From the NCBI GenBank assembly GCA_028291405.1, contig JAQGID010000149.1, forward strand, positions 1 through 35,537: DNA of 35,537 nucleotides. Direction: 5' to 3'. Positions 25,077 to 33,349 of this stretch are shown here, piece after piece (position 1 is the first letter of the stretch; each line of letters begins with the position of its first letter). The notes beneath the pieces were generated by a model. The model saw only the letters and a list, made by a program, of their open reading frames with translations, was not told where the DNA came from and ran no database searches. The position numbers were made by a program, and so were the translations under genes. The stretch is from Rhodospirillales bacterium. Lineage in GTDB: Bacteria; Pseudomonadota; Alphaproteobacteria; ATCC43930; CGMCC-115725.

Positions 25077-26351
25077 TCAGACCTTGCGCGCCTGTTCCTC
25101 GTAGGCTTGCGAGAATGCCCGGCCAAAGTTACCCCGCGCATCCTCCGACACGTCCTCCGCGATCTTGCGATACTCCTGCTCGTAAATTTCCCAGTAACGC
25201 GCCCGGCGTGCGCCTGGCAGCAGGCTGGCAAGAATTGAGTGCCGGTCGAGGCGCTGCTTCAGCTGCTCGGGATCGAACTGCCGAAACAGCGCCGCCGCCG
25301 CTCCCTGCATGCCGGCCATCAGGGCGAGCTCATGCGCCTTGATGTCGCGGAAGCCTTCCACCACCGCCCGCAATCCCTGCAAGTAACCGGGCTGCCGCGG
25401 CGCTAGCAGGAGCGCTGCCGCCTCCGCGCCATCGCGGGTGAATTTCAGCGGGTTGTTGCCGGCGGAGGTGATTTGCGTCTGCTCGACGCGATATTCGCCT
25501 TTGATCATCGCGCGCGTTGCGAGCACCGTACACATCCCGTCCACCATAGCGCGGAAGATCTCGCCGGCCCGCCGCATCACAAGGTCCGGGTCGTCCTGCA
25601 GCCCTGCATCGCTGAGTCCGGCGCCGTCAAGAAATGCGTGAAGCGCCGCTGCGGCAGTAGCCTCAGGACCGGCCGGCCTCGCGGCAGGCGCTGGCGGGAG
25701 CTCCGCGTCGCTGTCGCCGAGATGCCAATCATCGGGGATGCGAGGCGTTGCGGCAGCCGGCCGGAAGAACTCGCGGTCGACGGGGAGATGGTCCGACGGC
25801 GTGGCCGGCGCCGACGTCCCCGATCGCGACCAGATGGCGGCCCCGTCAAGCCAATCGAAACCTTCCGGGATGACGGAGCTTCCGCATGGCGCCGGGCCCG
25901 GGTCGAACATGCCGCGGCCGTCTCCCGCAAGGCACGGTGGCGACGGTGACGGCCGGAAAGCCTGGACGCCGAATGGACCGGCGGCATCAGACGGTACATC
26001 CGGGCTCGACGCGGCCGACGAATCCTCGACACCGCCGAGCCCGACGATTACCTCGAACCCGCCGATGCCGAGGCGATCGCCGTTGCCGAGGACGGCGGAG
26101 CGTCCGATGCCCAGAGGCCGAAGCGCACCGTTGATGAAGAGCCCGTTCGTGCTAGTGTCGGTGACGACGTAGCGGCCGGACTGCATCTCGATCGTGCAGT
26201 GATATTTTGAGACGTGATTAGCCGGATCGGGCAATACGAGATCATTGTCAGGCGCACGCCCGACACGGATTGCAACGGTTTCGAAGCGCCGTCTCAACGG
26301 CCGCTCCGGTTCACGTCCCTGGTCGGTAACGACGCTCAAATACAGCGACAT
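25077..26351 (-). CDS. tagH: FHA-domain T6SS regulator TagH (Fha)
   Basis: FHA proteins of T6SS bind phosphothreonine and link kinase/phosphatase control to TssL/TssM activation. The 424-residue product has an N-terminal FHA domain (about 5-95) with GR at 31-32, NDLVLPD, S48 and H51 (SKYH) and NG at 69-70, all the phosphopeptide-binding positions. A Pro/Asp-rich linker of about 120 residues follows, then the C-terminal T6SS-FHA domain with GVFRAMVDGM-like (IFRAMVDGM) and PGARRARYWEIYEQEYRKI. This first gene of the operon starts at ATG 26351; a GTG 9 nt upstream is also possible. It belongs with pppA and tagF functionally. Confidence 0.93.
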   Translation of the reverse strand: MSLYLSVVTDQGREPERPLRRRFETVAIRVGRAPDNDLVLPDPANHVSKYHCTIEMQSGRYVVTDTSTNGLFINGALRPLGIGRSAVLGNGDRLGIGGFEVIVGLGGVEDSSAASSPDVPSDAAGPFGVQAFRPSPSPPCLAGDGRGMFDPGPAPCGSSVIPEGFDWLDGAAIWSRSGTSAPATPSDHLPVDREFFRPAAATPRIPDDWHLGDSDAELPPAPAARPAGPEATAAAALHAFLDGAGLSDAGLQDDPDLVMRRAGEIFRAMVDGMCTVLATRAMIKGEYRVEQTQITSAGNNPLKFTRDGAEAAALLLAPRQPGYLQGLRAVVEGFRDIKAHELALMAGMQGAAAALFRQFDPEQLKQRLDRHSILASLLPGARRARYWEIYEQEYRKIAEDVSEDARGNFGRAFSQAYEEQARKV

Positions 26352-26424
26352 CGAGGGCACACCAAGCTCAGAAAGCTTTGCACCACCCGAGCAGACGATT
26401 TTGGTCTACGGTCGGCGGCGAGCA

Positions 26425-26454
26425 ATCCTGAAGCACTTGACAGTCGAAAGTCAA
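26425..26454 (-). promoter_or_regulatory. Candidate promoter of the T6SS operon
   Basis: On the minus strand TTGACT (26454-26449) is followed after 18 nt by CAGGAT (26430-26425), about 75 nt before the tagH start. The -35 hexamer is good, the -10 weak. The -35 also forms one arm of a TTGAC...GTCAA inverted repeat (26437-26454), which could be a regulator site. Confidence 0.25.
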
Positions 26455-26797
26455 CGTAGACGGGTGCCATCTATTGAATCGTGGCGAACCGGACTTGCTT
26501 TTTGATCGTAAGGAGAATTATTGAGCGGTATTTCATCTTAAGGTTCAAAATTATCACCTGAAAATCTGCGGCAGAAGCAGCGCTGAAGGCCGAACGGCTG
26601 CATCCGATATCGCTGGTCGCTGACCTCGAGCGGTAGGTGCGCGCCGAGCGCGCCAGGCTCTCGCGTCACGGTTGGAGAGCTAACAACCAGGACAAACTTC
26701 ACACTAGGTCCTCAGGCGACAGAAACAAAAGATGCAGTGTTTTCACGTTGCCGAGTTCAGCCTACCGCTTTCTCAGGCATGTCGCCGTCTATAATAT

Positions 26798-26830
26798 CTT
26801 TAACGTCAATAACTTTAACGTTCAACGTCA
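26798..26830. repeat. Short direct repeats CTTTAACGT in AT-rich spacer
   Basis: CTTTAACGT occurs at 26798-26806 and again at 26813-26821, 15 nt apart. A third partial copy (CAACGTCA) follows at 26823-26830. The second copy contains the palindrome AACGTT. Spacing of one and a half helix turns and the A/T-rich setting would fit binding sites of a regulator; nothing identifies it. Confidence 0.35.
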
Positions 26831-26964
26831 TCTTGTTACCCGGCCAACACTGCCTGTGTTCAGAGCGAATACAACGATTCAATGGTGGGATATCGTATTT
26901 ACGGCATGATCGGCCTCTCCCGAGACCTCCTCAAGATCGCATTCCACCCTGACGGTGATGCCTC

Positions 26965-28323
26965 TCAACGGGTTGACGGTGTCACCACCGCCTCGACGGC
27001 CGCCGCGATTGCAAGCAATCGGCGGTCGGCACCGTGCCGCGCGACGAGCATCAGCCCGACCGGAGCCTCGCCCTCCCGCTGGCAAGGGAGCGAAATCGCG
27101 CAGCCGTCCATGAAGTTGGCGAGCGTCGGGTTGCGCAGCATCAGCAGATTGATGCGGCCATAAGACTCGTCGTTCCCGAGTTCTGCGAACGGCGGCGCGA
27201 TGATCGGAACCGTCGGCATGACGAGCGCATCGTAGTCCGCAGTCGCGGTATTCATTCGGCGGATGAACGCGATTCGGCTGCGGCAGAGCTCAATGTAGTC
27301 AGCGGCATCCTGCTCCCGGCCGCGCTGGATGCGGGTGAGCACGCGCGGGTCGTAGAGCGGGCCTTTCTCGGCGATAAGCGAGCGGTGAAATGCATAGGCC
27401 TCGGACGCCGGAAAGCCGCCTTTCGCGTTGATCGCCGCCAGTTCGGTGAGTTCGTGAAGCGGGAGATCGACTATCCTCGCACCAGCCGTGCCGATCGTTT
27501 TAAGCGCCGCGTCGAATGCGCGCGCCACCGTTGGGTCGATGCCGTCGAGGACCAGCGTCTGCGGCACGGCGAGGCGCAATCCCGCGAGCGATGTCGGCTG
27601 TAGCTCCGCCGTCTCCCATGCTTCTTCCCCCGCAAGCAGTGCATCGAGCGCCGCGCAGCAACGGACTGTGGGAGCGAGCGGTCCGGTCGAATCGAGCGAG
27701 GTCGAGAGCGGCACCGCGCCGGTGAGCTCGACGCGCTTCGCCGTTGGCTTGAAGCCGACGATGCCGCACAGCGCCGCCGGAATGCGGCAGGATCCGCCGG
27801 TGTCCGTCCCGAGCGCGGCGAATGCCATGCCGTCGGCTACCGACACCGCGCCGCCTGACGTCGAACCGCCCGGAATCCTTCTGGTCGCGCGATCGAATGG
27901 GTTGCTCGGCGTGCCGTAGTGCGGGTTGATGCCGAGCCCGGAGAAGGCGAACTCGGTCATGTTGGTCCGGCCGATCGGTATCATCCCGGCAGCCCTGAGT
28001 CGCGCCACCGTGACTGCATCGCGAGAGGCCGGCGACGCATCGCGCAGGACCACGGAGCCGGCGGTCGTCACTTCCCCCGCGATGTCGAAGAGATCCTTGA
28101 TCGACACCGGAATACCCGCGAATCGCGAGACCGGCGCTCCGGCTTGGCGGAGGCGATCGTGGTACTCCGCCGCCGCTCGCGCCTTCTCGGCAGCCACGCT
28201 GAGGAAGACGCGGCTTCCCTCGCCGCTGGGGTCGCCGATCCGCTCGAGGCAAGCCTCGACGAGAGCTCGACTCGTGGTACGGCCGTGACCGAGATCGTTC
28301 GCCAGATCAGCAAGTGTCTTCAT
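26965..28323 (-). CDS. Amidase-signature family hydrolase
   Basis: The 452-residue product is an amidase-signature enzyme, which hydrolyses amide bonds with a Ser-cisSer-Lys triad. The triad is visible: K76 in VSIKD, S156 in GGSTSGG, and the nucleophile S178 in DTGGSCRIPAA. The rest follows the family (GIPVSIKDLFD, GRTNMTEFAFSG, GIVGFKPT). It could be annotated as GatA-like by search, but with no gatB/gatC nearby a catabolic or biosynthetic amidase is more likely. The start at 28323 has GGAG with 5-nt spacing. It is divergent from the DUF2848 operon with a 174-nt shared upstream region, suggesting joint control. The substrate is unknown. Confidence 0.92.
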   Translation of the reverse strand: MKTLADLANDLGHGRTTSRALVEACLERIGDPSGEGSRVFLSVAAEKARAAAEYHDRLRQAGAPVSRFAGIPVSIKDLFDIAGEVTTAGSVVLRDASPASRDAVTVARLRAAGMIPIGRTNMTEFAFSGLGINPHYGTPSNPFDRATRRIPGGSTSGGAVSVADGMAFAALGTDTGGSCRIPAALCGIVGFKPTAKRVELTGAVPLSTSLDSTGPLAPTVRCCAALDALLAGEEAWETAELQPTSLAGLRLAVPQTLVLDGIDPTVARAFDAALKTIGTAGARIVDLPLHELTELAAINAKGGFPASEAYAFHRSLIAEKGPLYDPRVLTRIQRGREQDAADYIELCRSRIAFIRRMNTATADYDALVMPTVPIIAPPFAELGNDESYGRINLLMLRNPTLANFMDGCAISLPCQREGEAPVGLMLVARHGADRRLLAIAAAVEAVVTPSTR

Positions 28324-28497
28324 GTCGTCTCCAGACAGACGGGCTGCACGCCGTCGCTGAAATTGCCCCGACAGCCTCATATCAGCGCTTTTTCGGCGCT
28401 TGACTCAACTGAAAATCCCGTGAAATATCACTGGCACGCCACTTGGCCCGCCTGCTGCGGTGCGGTCGGCATCCGCGGATGCAACTCAGGAGGTTTC
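28324..28497. promoter_or_regulatory. Divergent promoter region between amidase and DUF2848 operon
   Basis: This 174-nt stretch must drive both directions. On the plus strand TTGACT at 28400-28405 is followed after 17 nt by AAATAT (28423-28428), a weak but possible sigma-70 promoter. Just upstream, AGCGC and GCGCT arms (28384-28400) form an inverted repeat around the -35. The GntR-family regulator encoded in the operon is the obvious candidate to act here. The plus-strand gene has AGGAGG 4 nt before its GTG. Confidence 0.45.
28469..28482. promoter_or_regulatory. Perfect 14-bp palindrome upstream of the DUF2848 start
   Basis: GCATCCGCGGATGC is fully self-complementary and ends 5 nt before the AGGAGG ribosome site and 15 nt before the GTG start. 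It lies downstream of the candidate promoter, where a bound dimeric repressor would block transcription, and as RNA it could fold next to the ribosome site. It does not show the TNGTNNNACNA core common for FadR-type operators. Confidence 0.4.
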
Positions 28498-29193
28498 GTG
28501 TCCCCTCGCACCCTGAACCTGACGTTCCAGCAGCAGACATTGCCGCCGATGCGGCGCGAGATCGCGATCGAGCAGGCAGTGATCGCCGGCTGGACTGGGC
28601 GTGATCCGGCCGCCGTCGAGAAGCATATCGTCGAACTCGAGGCGCTGGGCGTGAAGCGGCCGGCGACGACGCCGATCTTCTATCGCGTGTCGGCGGCACG
28701 GCTGACGACCGATGAGACGATCGAGGCGCTGGGCACCGCATCGAGCGGCGAGGTCGAGTTCGTCCTGTTGCAGGCGGAAGGAAGCCTGTGGATCGGCGTC
28801 GGCTCGGACCACACCGACCGCGAGGTCGAGACCTATGGCGTCAGCGTCTCGAAGCAGATGTGCGAGAAGCCGGTCGCGCCGGTCTTCTGGCAGCATGACG
28901 AGGTCGCCGCCCATTGGGACCGCCTGATCCTGACCTCGCGCATCCGCGAGGGCGGTGAACCGGTCGTCTACCAGCAGGGCTCGGTCGCCTCGATGATGGA
29001 TCCCGTGACCTTGCTGCAGCGCTATGTCGAGGGAGGGCGCCTTGCCGAGGGAACGCTGATGTTCTGCGGCACGCTCGCGGCGCGCGGCGGCATCCGCGCC
29101 GCCGACCGGTTCGACTTCGAGCTCGAGGACCCGGTGCTCGGGCGCAAGATCTCGCACGGTTATCGGATCGTCGGCCTGCCGGTGCTTGGATGA
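28498..29193 (+). CDS. DUF2848 family protein
   Basis: The 231-residue product belongs to DUF2848 by length and by landmarks such as GVGSDHTDRE near residues 99-108, VAPVFWQHDEVA, the LTSRIREGG strand and a C-terminal region with GTLMFCGTLAARGG followed by DRFDFELEDPVLGR. The C-terminal pattern resembles that of fumarylacetoacetate-hydrolase (FAH) folds, where a Gly-Thr turn precedes a GD-type strand. An FAH-like hydrolase role is inference. The start is GTG at 28498 with AGGAGG 4 nt upstream; the longer upstream frame is shadow of the amidase gene. The stop overlaps the regulator start (ATGA), so the two are co-translated. First gene of the plus-strand operon. Confidence 0.8.
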   Translation: MSPRTLNLTFQQQTLPPMRREIAIEQAVIAGWTGRDPAAVEKHIVELEALGVKRPATTPIFYRVSAARLTTDETIEALGTASSGEVEFVLLQAEGSLWIGVGSDHTDREVETYGVSVSKQMCEKPVAPVFWQHDEVAAHWDRLILTSRIREGGEPVVYQQGSVASMMDPVTLLQRYVEGGRLAEGTLMFCGTLAARGGIRAADRFDFELEDPVLGRKISHGYRIVGLPVLG

Positions 29194-29888
29194 CCGAGGG
29201 GCTGGCGACACACGCGCCAGCTAACGGCGGCACCCTCGGGCGGCTCGCCGTGACCGCGGGGAAATCCTTGCGCGATCTGGCCTACGAGGCGATCAAGCAC
29301 CGCATCATCGCCTGCACCTTCAAACCCGGCGAGTACATCAACGAGGCCTATGTCTCGGCGACGCTCGGCTTCGGCCGCACGCCGGTACACCAGGCGATCG
29401 ACCGGCTGATGTTGGAAGGCATGGTCGAGGTCATTCCCCGCAAGGGCGTGATCGTGAAGCCGGTCAGCCTGCAGGAGGTGATGGAGATCATCGAGGTCCG
29501 CCTTCTCAACGAGACCTATTGCGTGCGGCTCGCGGCCGAGCGCGCCGACGACACCGACATTGCCGCACTCTCCGACATCCTGGCGCGTGCCAAGGAATGG
29601 ACCGCCGTACGCAACGTCGAGCAGATGATGCTGCTCGACCGCGAGTTCCATCTCGTGCTCGCCCGCGCTGCCAAGAACGCCGTCCTCGGCGAGATCCTGC
29701 GCAAGCTGCACGAGCGCTCGCTGCGCTTCTGGTTCATCTCGCTGAACGCGCCGAACCGGCACGACAGCGTCCAGGACCAGCACGATGCGATCCTCGCGGC
29801 GATCCGCGACCACGACCCAGATGCCGCCGCCGCGGCGATGCGCGCCCATATCGAATCGTTTCGCAGCAATGTCGCACGCGTGCTCTAG
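29190..29888 (+). CDS. GntR-family (FadR/FCD) transcriptional regulator
   Basis: The 232-residue protein has an N-terminal winged helix (about 25-92; LRDLAYEAIKHRII, then GRTPVHQAIDRL as the recognition helix and a GMVEVIPRKGVIV wing) and a C-terminal FCD effector domain (about 95-232). Four likely metal ligands of the FCD site are present: D150, H154, H198 and H220. FCD regulators usually sense small organic acids and repress the operon they sit in. The gene overlaps the DUF2848 stop by 4 nt, so autoregulation from the 28324-28497 region is the simplest model. The ligand is probably the operon's substrate or an intermediate. Confidence 0.92.
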   Translation: MTEGLATHAPANGGTLGRLAVTAGKSLRDLAYEAIKHRIIACTFKPGEYINEAYVSATLGFGRTPVHQAIDRLMLEGMVEVIPRKGVIVKPVSLQEVMEIIEVRLLNETYCVRLAAERADDTDIAALSDILARAKEWTAVRNVEQMMLLDREFHLVLARAAKNAVLGEILRKLHERSLRFWFISLNAPNRHDSVQDQHDAILAAIRDHDPDAAAAAMRAHIESFRSNVARVL

Positions 29889-29945
29889 CAATGCCGAGCG
29901 CCCGCCCGGCGCGACTGATCGGGTGATCATCCCGGAGGAGAAGCC

Positions 29946-30332
29946 ATGCCGATGAATAAGCCGCATCTCGAATTCCACCCACTCGACATGAACGAGGGCT
30001 TCGCGCCGCCCAGGGGCTATCCCGACACGATCCAGCAGAAAATCCTGGCGAGCGACATCGACGAAACGCGCAAGATGGGAAGCCGATCGCGCCTCCTGCG
30101 CTTCGCCGCCGGCGCCTTCACCACCGAGCCCTTCGTCCACGACCATTGGGAGGAGGTCTACCTCATCTCCGGCGATCTCTCGGTCGGCACCGATGGCGAG
30201 GGCAAGGGCGGCGAGAAATTCCACGCGCCGACCTATGCCTGCCGGCCGCCCGGCGTCGTGCACGGCCCGTTCCGCTCGGACGGCGGCTGTTTGCTGTTCG
30301 AGATCCACTACTACGACGAAAGCAAGCGCTAA
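29946..30332 (+). CDS. Small single-domain cupin protein
   Basis: The 128-residue product is a single cupin barrel. Motif 1 is seen as H65, H67 and E70 in HDHWEEVYLISG, and motif 2 as H106 in PPGVVHGPF, so a metal centre is likely. It could be a small dioxygenase, isomerase or sensor-like ChrR-type cupin; sequence alone does not decide. The ATG at 29946 has GGAGGAG with 5-nt spacing. It follows the regulator by 57 nt, where a short GC hairpin (29898-29912) lies, and precedes the monooxygenase by 32 nt. Confidence 0.85.
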   Translation: MPMNKPHLEFHPLDMNEGFAPPRGYPDTIQQKILASDIDETRKMGSRSRLLRFAAGAFTTEPFVHDHWEEVYLISGDLSVGTDGEGKGGEKFHAPTYACRPPGVVHGPFRSDGGCLLFEIHYYDESKR

Positions 30333-30364
30333 TCAGCGGTGGCGGCAGCGGAGAGATTGTGCGG

Positions 30365-31597
30365 ATGACTGGTGACGATCGGCGTGTCCTAATAGCTGGC
30401 GGCGGCCCCGTCGGCCTGTTCTGCGCCCTGCTGCTGGGCCGCCAGGGGCTGCAGGTCCGGTTGTTCGACAACAACGCGGCGCCGCTCGAGGACCCCCGCG
30501 CCGCGACGACGCATCCCGGCACCCTCGAGGTGCTCGGTGCCGCCGGCCTCGCCGAGGACATGGCACGGGTCGGTCTGGTGGCGCCGATCTTCCAATTCTG
30601 GGATCGCCCGACCGGTCAGCGCGTCGCGCAGTTCGATCACGCGATTCTCGCGGACGACACCGCCTATCCCTTCGTTATCCAGTGCGAGCAGTTCAAGACC
30701 TCGCAGCTGATCCTCGATCGATTGCAGTACCTGCCGAACGTCGAGGTGTTGTTCCGGCACGAGGTCACCGAAGTGTCTCAGTCGGAGGGCTCGGTGACGA
30801 TCGCCGCCGTCGGACCCGACGGAAAATCGACGAACCACAGCGGCGCCTATCTCATCGGGGCCGATGGCGGCCGCAGCACGGTACGCAAGCAGAGCGGCAT
30901 CGCCTTCGACGGGTTCACCTGGCCCGAGCGATTCATCGTCCTGACGACACCGTTCGATTTCGCGGCCTCGCGCGGCTATTGCTATCGGAGCTACTTCGCC
31001 GACCCCGAAGAATGGTGCAACTGCTTCAAGGTCTCGGCGAAGGGGCCGCCGGGGCTGTGGCGGACGGTCTTCCCGACCGATCCGGCGCTCTCCGAGGCCG
31101 AGCTGATGAGCGATGCCGCGGTCCAGGCACGGCTGCAGAAATTCTTTCCTGCTGTCCAGCCGTACGAGATCGTGCATCGCAATCTCTACGTGACGCATCA
31201 GCGCGTCGCCGCCACCTTCCGCAAGGGTCGCGTCGTCCTGGCCGGCGATGCCGCCCACGTCAACAATCCGATCGGCGGCATGGGGCTGAACGGCGGCATC
31301 CAGGATGCCGCCAACGCCTCGGAGAAACTCGCCGCCGTCCTGCTCGACGGCGCCTCCGACCGGCTGCTCGACCTTTACAGCCGGCAGCGCAGCGCCGTCG
31401 CGGTCGACTACGTCCAGGAGCAGTCGATCGCCAACAAGAAGCGCCTCGAGACGCGCGACCCGGCGGCGCGGCGGCGCAATCTCGACGAGCTCCGCCGCAT
31501 CGCGGAGGATCCCGCCCGCTCGCGCGACTTCCTTTTGCGCAGCTCGATGATCACCAGCCAGCGCCGCGTCGCGGCGATGACGCTGGAGGGCGCATGA
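30365..31597 (+). CDS. FAD-dependent aromatic monooxygenase (PheA/TfdB/UbiH type)
   Basis: The 410-residue product has the three fingerprints of group A flavin hydroxylases: the N-terminal dinucleotide motif GGGPVG at 12-17, the middle DG motif GADGGRSTVR near 165-174, and the second FAD motif GDAAHVNNPIGGMGLNGG near 294-311. Such enzymes use NAD(P)H and O2 to hydroxylate aromatic or heteroaromatic rings, sometimes with decarboxylation. The ATG at 30365 is preceded by GGAGAG at 9 nt; a GTG at 30359 is also in frame. Its stop overlaps the UbiD-family start (ATGA), so hydroxylation and decarboxylation steps are probably consecutive. The C-terminal thioredoxin-like domain of phenol hydroxylases is absent. 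Confidence 0.92.
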   Translation: MTGDDRRVLIAGGGPVGLFCALLLGRQGLQVRLFDNNAAPLEDPRAATTHPGTLEVLGAAGLAEDMARVGLVAPIFQFWDRPTGQRVAQFDHAILADDTAYPFVIQCEQFKTSQLILDRLQYLPNVEVLFRHEVTEVSQSEGSVTIAAVGPDGKSTNHSGAYLIGADGGRSTVRKQSGIAFDGFTWPERFIVLTTPFDFAASRGYCYRSYFADPEEWCNCFKVSAKGPPGLWRTVFPTDPALSEAELMSDAAVQARLQKFFPAVQPYEIVHRNLYVTHQRVAATFRKGRVVLAGDAAHVNNPIGGMGLNGGIQDAANASEKLAAVLLDGASDRLLDLYSRQRSAVAVDYVQEQSIANKKRLETRDPAARRRNLDELRRIAEDPARSRDFLLRSSMITSQRRVAAMTLEGA

Positions 31598-33315
31598 CCG
31601 ACCGCGTTTCCGCCGAGGGCGCCGGAATGGTTGAGCGCCAGAATCCGGCGACGCATGCGGCGCTCGACCCCTATCGCAATTCGGTCCGCACCCAAGGGCG
31701 CTGCTATCCCGATCTGCATGAGCATGTCCTGGCGCTGGCCCGCGAAGATCGTCTCGTCATCGTCGACGAGCCGATCAACAAGGATACGGAGATGCACCCG
31801 TTGGTGCGCTGGCAATATCGCGGCGGCATCCCGGAGACCGACCGCAGAGCCTTTCTCTTCACCCAGCCGACCGACGCAAAGGGGCGCCGCTACGGCGCCG
31901 CCGTCCTGGTCGCCGGGCTCGCCGCCAATCGCGAGGTCTATCGCATCGGCTTCGGAAAGCCGCTCGACGAGATCGGCGCGACGTGGGTGAAGGCGATGGC
32001 TGCGCCGGTCGCGCCGCGTCTCGTCACCGAGGCGGCGTGCCAGGAGATCGCAATCATCGGCGACGCGCTCGACGCACCGGGCATGGCGCTCGACGGGTTG
32101 CCGGTGCCGATCTCGACGCCGGGCTGGGACAACGCGCCTTATCTGTCGGCCGGTCATTACATCACGAAGGATCCCGACACCGGGCTGCAGAACCTCGGCA
32201 ACTATCGCGGCCAGCTCAAGGGTCCGCGTCGCCTCGGCATGAATCCGTCGGTCGAGCTCCGCGCCGGCATCTATGCGCATTGGCTGAAATATAAGGCGCG
32301 CGGCGAGAAGATGCCGTGCTGCGTCGTCATCGGCTGCCCGCCGGCGGTGAGCTATGCCGCGGTGCAGAAGATGCCGGAGAGTCTCGATGAGCTCGCTGTA
32401 GCAGGAGCGCTCGCGGGCGGGCCGATCAATCTTGTTCGCGCCAAAACGGTCGACCTGCTCGTCCCGGCCGAGGCGGAGATTGTCATCGAAGGATGGATCG
32501 ACACCGAGTTCCTCGAGCCCGAGGCGCCGTTCGGCGAATCGCACGGCTACGTCAACCTGCAGGAATACAACGCCTTCATGGAGGTGACGGCGATCACCCG
32601 CCGGCGCAACCCGATCCTGACGTCGTTCATTAGCCAGGTGACGCCCAGCGAATCGAGCGTCATCCGGCGCGTCGCGATGGAGCCGGTCTACCTCAACCAC
32701 CTGCGCTCGGCGCTCGGCATCCGCGGCGTCAAGCGCGTCGCGATGCACGAGCCGCTGACCAGCCTCTATGCGGTGATCGCGATCCAGATGGAGCGCGGGA
32801 CGCCGGAGACCGAGGTGTGGCGGGCCCTCTACGGTGCCTCGTCACTGCATCGCTTCGCGGGGAAATGGATCATCGCGGTCGACGACGATATCGATCCGGA
32901 GAATGCCGACGCGCTATTCTGGGCGATGTCCTATCGCTGCCAGCCGCAGCACGACCTGAAGGTGCTGGAGCACAAGGATGCCGGCCATGGCCCGCGCGGT
33001 CCGCATGACGGGGGCGAGAGCGCCGCGGTGCTGATCAATGCGTTGCTCAAGGGGAAGTTCGCACCGGTCGCGCTTCCAAGGCGCGAGTTCATGGAGAATG
33101 CGAAGGCGATCTGGGAACGGCTCGGCCTCCCGCCCTTGAAACCCGAGGTGCCATGGCACGGCTACGACCTCGGCGACTGGCCGGAAGATCTGGCTCGGCA
33201 GGCCGAGATGGCGGTCCATGGCGACTATTTCCAGCTCGGCGCGGAGCTGGTGGCGCAACGTCGCAGCGACGTCGAGATGAACGCTCCGGTTCCCCGGAAA
33301 CCAACGCCTGAATGA
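31594..33315 (+). CDS. UbiD-family prenylated-FMN-dependent decarboxylase
   Basis: The 573-residue protein belongs to the UbiD family, which (de)carboxylates unsaturated and aromatic acids with prenylated FMN. Catalytic positions can be placed: R205 in NYRGQ, and the glutamate pair E310 and E315 in PEAPFGESHGY, spaced five apart as in fungal Fdc1. The C-terminal domain (about 370-500) has VDDDIDPENADALFWAMS and the QHDLKVLEHK segment, also typical. No ubiX (prenyl-FMN synthase) is present in the window, so the cofactor must be made elsewhere. The start at 31594 overlaps the monooxygenase stop; an ATG at 31627 with a better-spaced GAGG is an alternative. Length is slightly above E. coli UbiD. 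Confidence 0.93.
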   Translation: MTDRVSAEGAGMVERQNPATHAALDPYRNSVRTQGRCYPDLHEHVLALAREDRLVIVDEPINKDTEMHPLVRWQYRGGIPETDRRAFLFTQPTDAKGRRYGAAVLVAGLAANREVYRIGFGKPLDEIGATWVKAMAAPVAPRLVTEAACQEIAIIGDALDAPGMALDGLPVPISTPGWDNAPYLSAGHYITKDPDTGLQNLGNYRGQLKGPRRLGMNPSVELRAGIYAHWLKYKARGEKMPCCVVIGCPPAVSYAAVQKMPESLDELAVAGALAGGPINLVRAKTVDLLVPAEAEIVIEGWIDTEFLEPEAPFGESHGYVNLQEYNAFMEVTAITRRRNPILTSFISQVTPSESSVIRRVAMEPVYLNHLRSALGIRGVKRVAMHEPLTSLYAVIAIQMERGTPETEVWRALYGASSLHRFAGKWIIAVDDDIDPENADALFWAMSYRCQPQHDLKVLEHKDAGHGPRGPHDGGESAAVLINALLKGKFAPVALPRREFMENAKAIWERLGLPPLKPEVPWHGYDLGDWPEDLARQAEMAVHGDYFQLGAELVAQRRSDVEMNAPVPRKPTPE

Positions 33316-33349
33316 TCGATTCACCCCTCAGGACCAGCGGAGAATTGCG

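Larger units (their letters stand above)
26352..26964. other. 613-nt region without a convincing gene between the T6SS and catabolic loci
   Basis: The stretch is less G/C-rich than the genes on either side, most clearly at 26690-26900. The only sizable frames are short (90 residues or fewer), lack ribosome sites and show no family features. The minus strand must hold the promoter of the T6SS operon and the transcript end of the amidase gene. A GC hairpin (GCGCGC-CGA-GCGCGC) lies at 26639-26653; no T-run follows on either side. No integrase, tRNA or IS remnant was seen. Confidence 0.6.

Noticed and set aside
26482-26499. Possible sigma-54 promoter (TGGC...TTGCT)
   Set aside because: The distance between GG and GC elements is 2 nt too long and it points away from tagH.
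26637-26909. 90-codon plus-strand frame in the T6SS/amidase spacer
   Set aside because: No ribosome site, no family features, and composition like noncoding spacer.
30682-31593. N-terminal extension of the UbiD reading frame into the monooxygenase gene
   Set aside because: Out-of-frame reading of the FAD monooxygenase; UbiD content starts after 31594.
31408-32748. Minus-strand open frame of 446 codons opposite the UbiD gene
   Set aside because: Antisense shadow rich in Arg, Asp and His, with no motif, against a clear UbiD protein.
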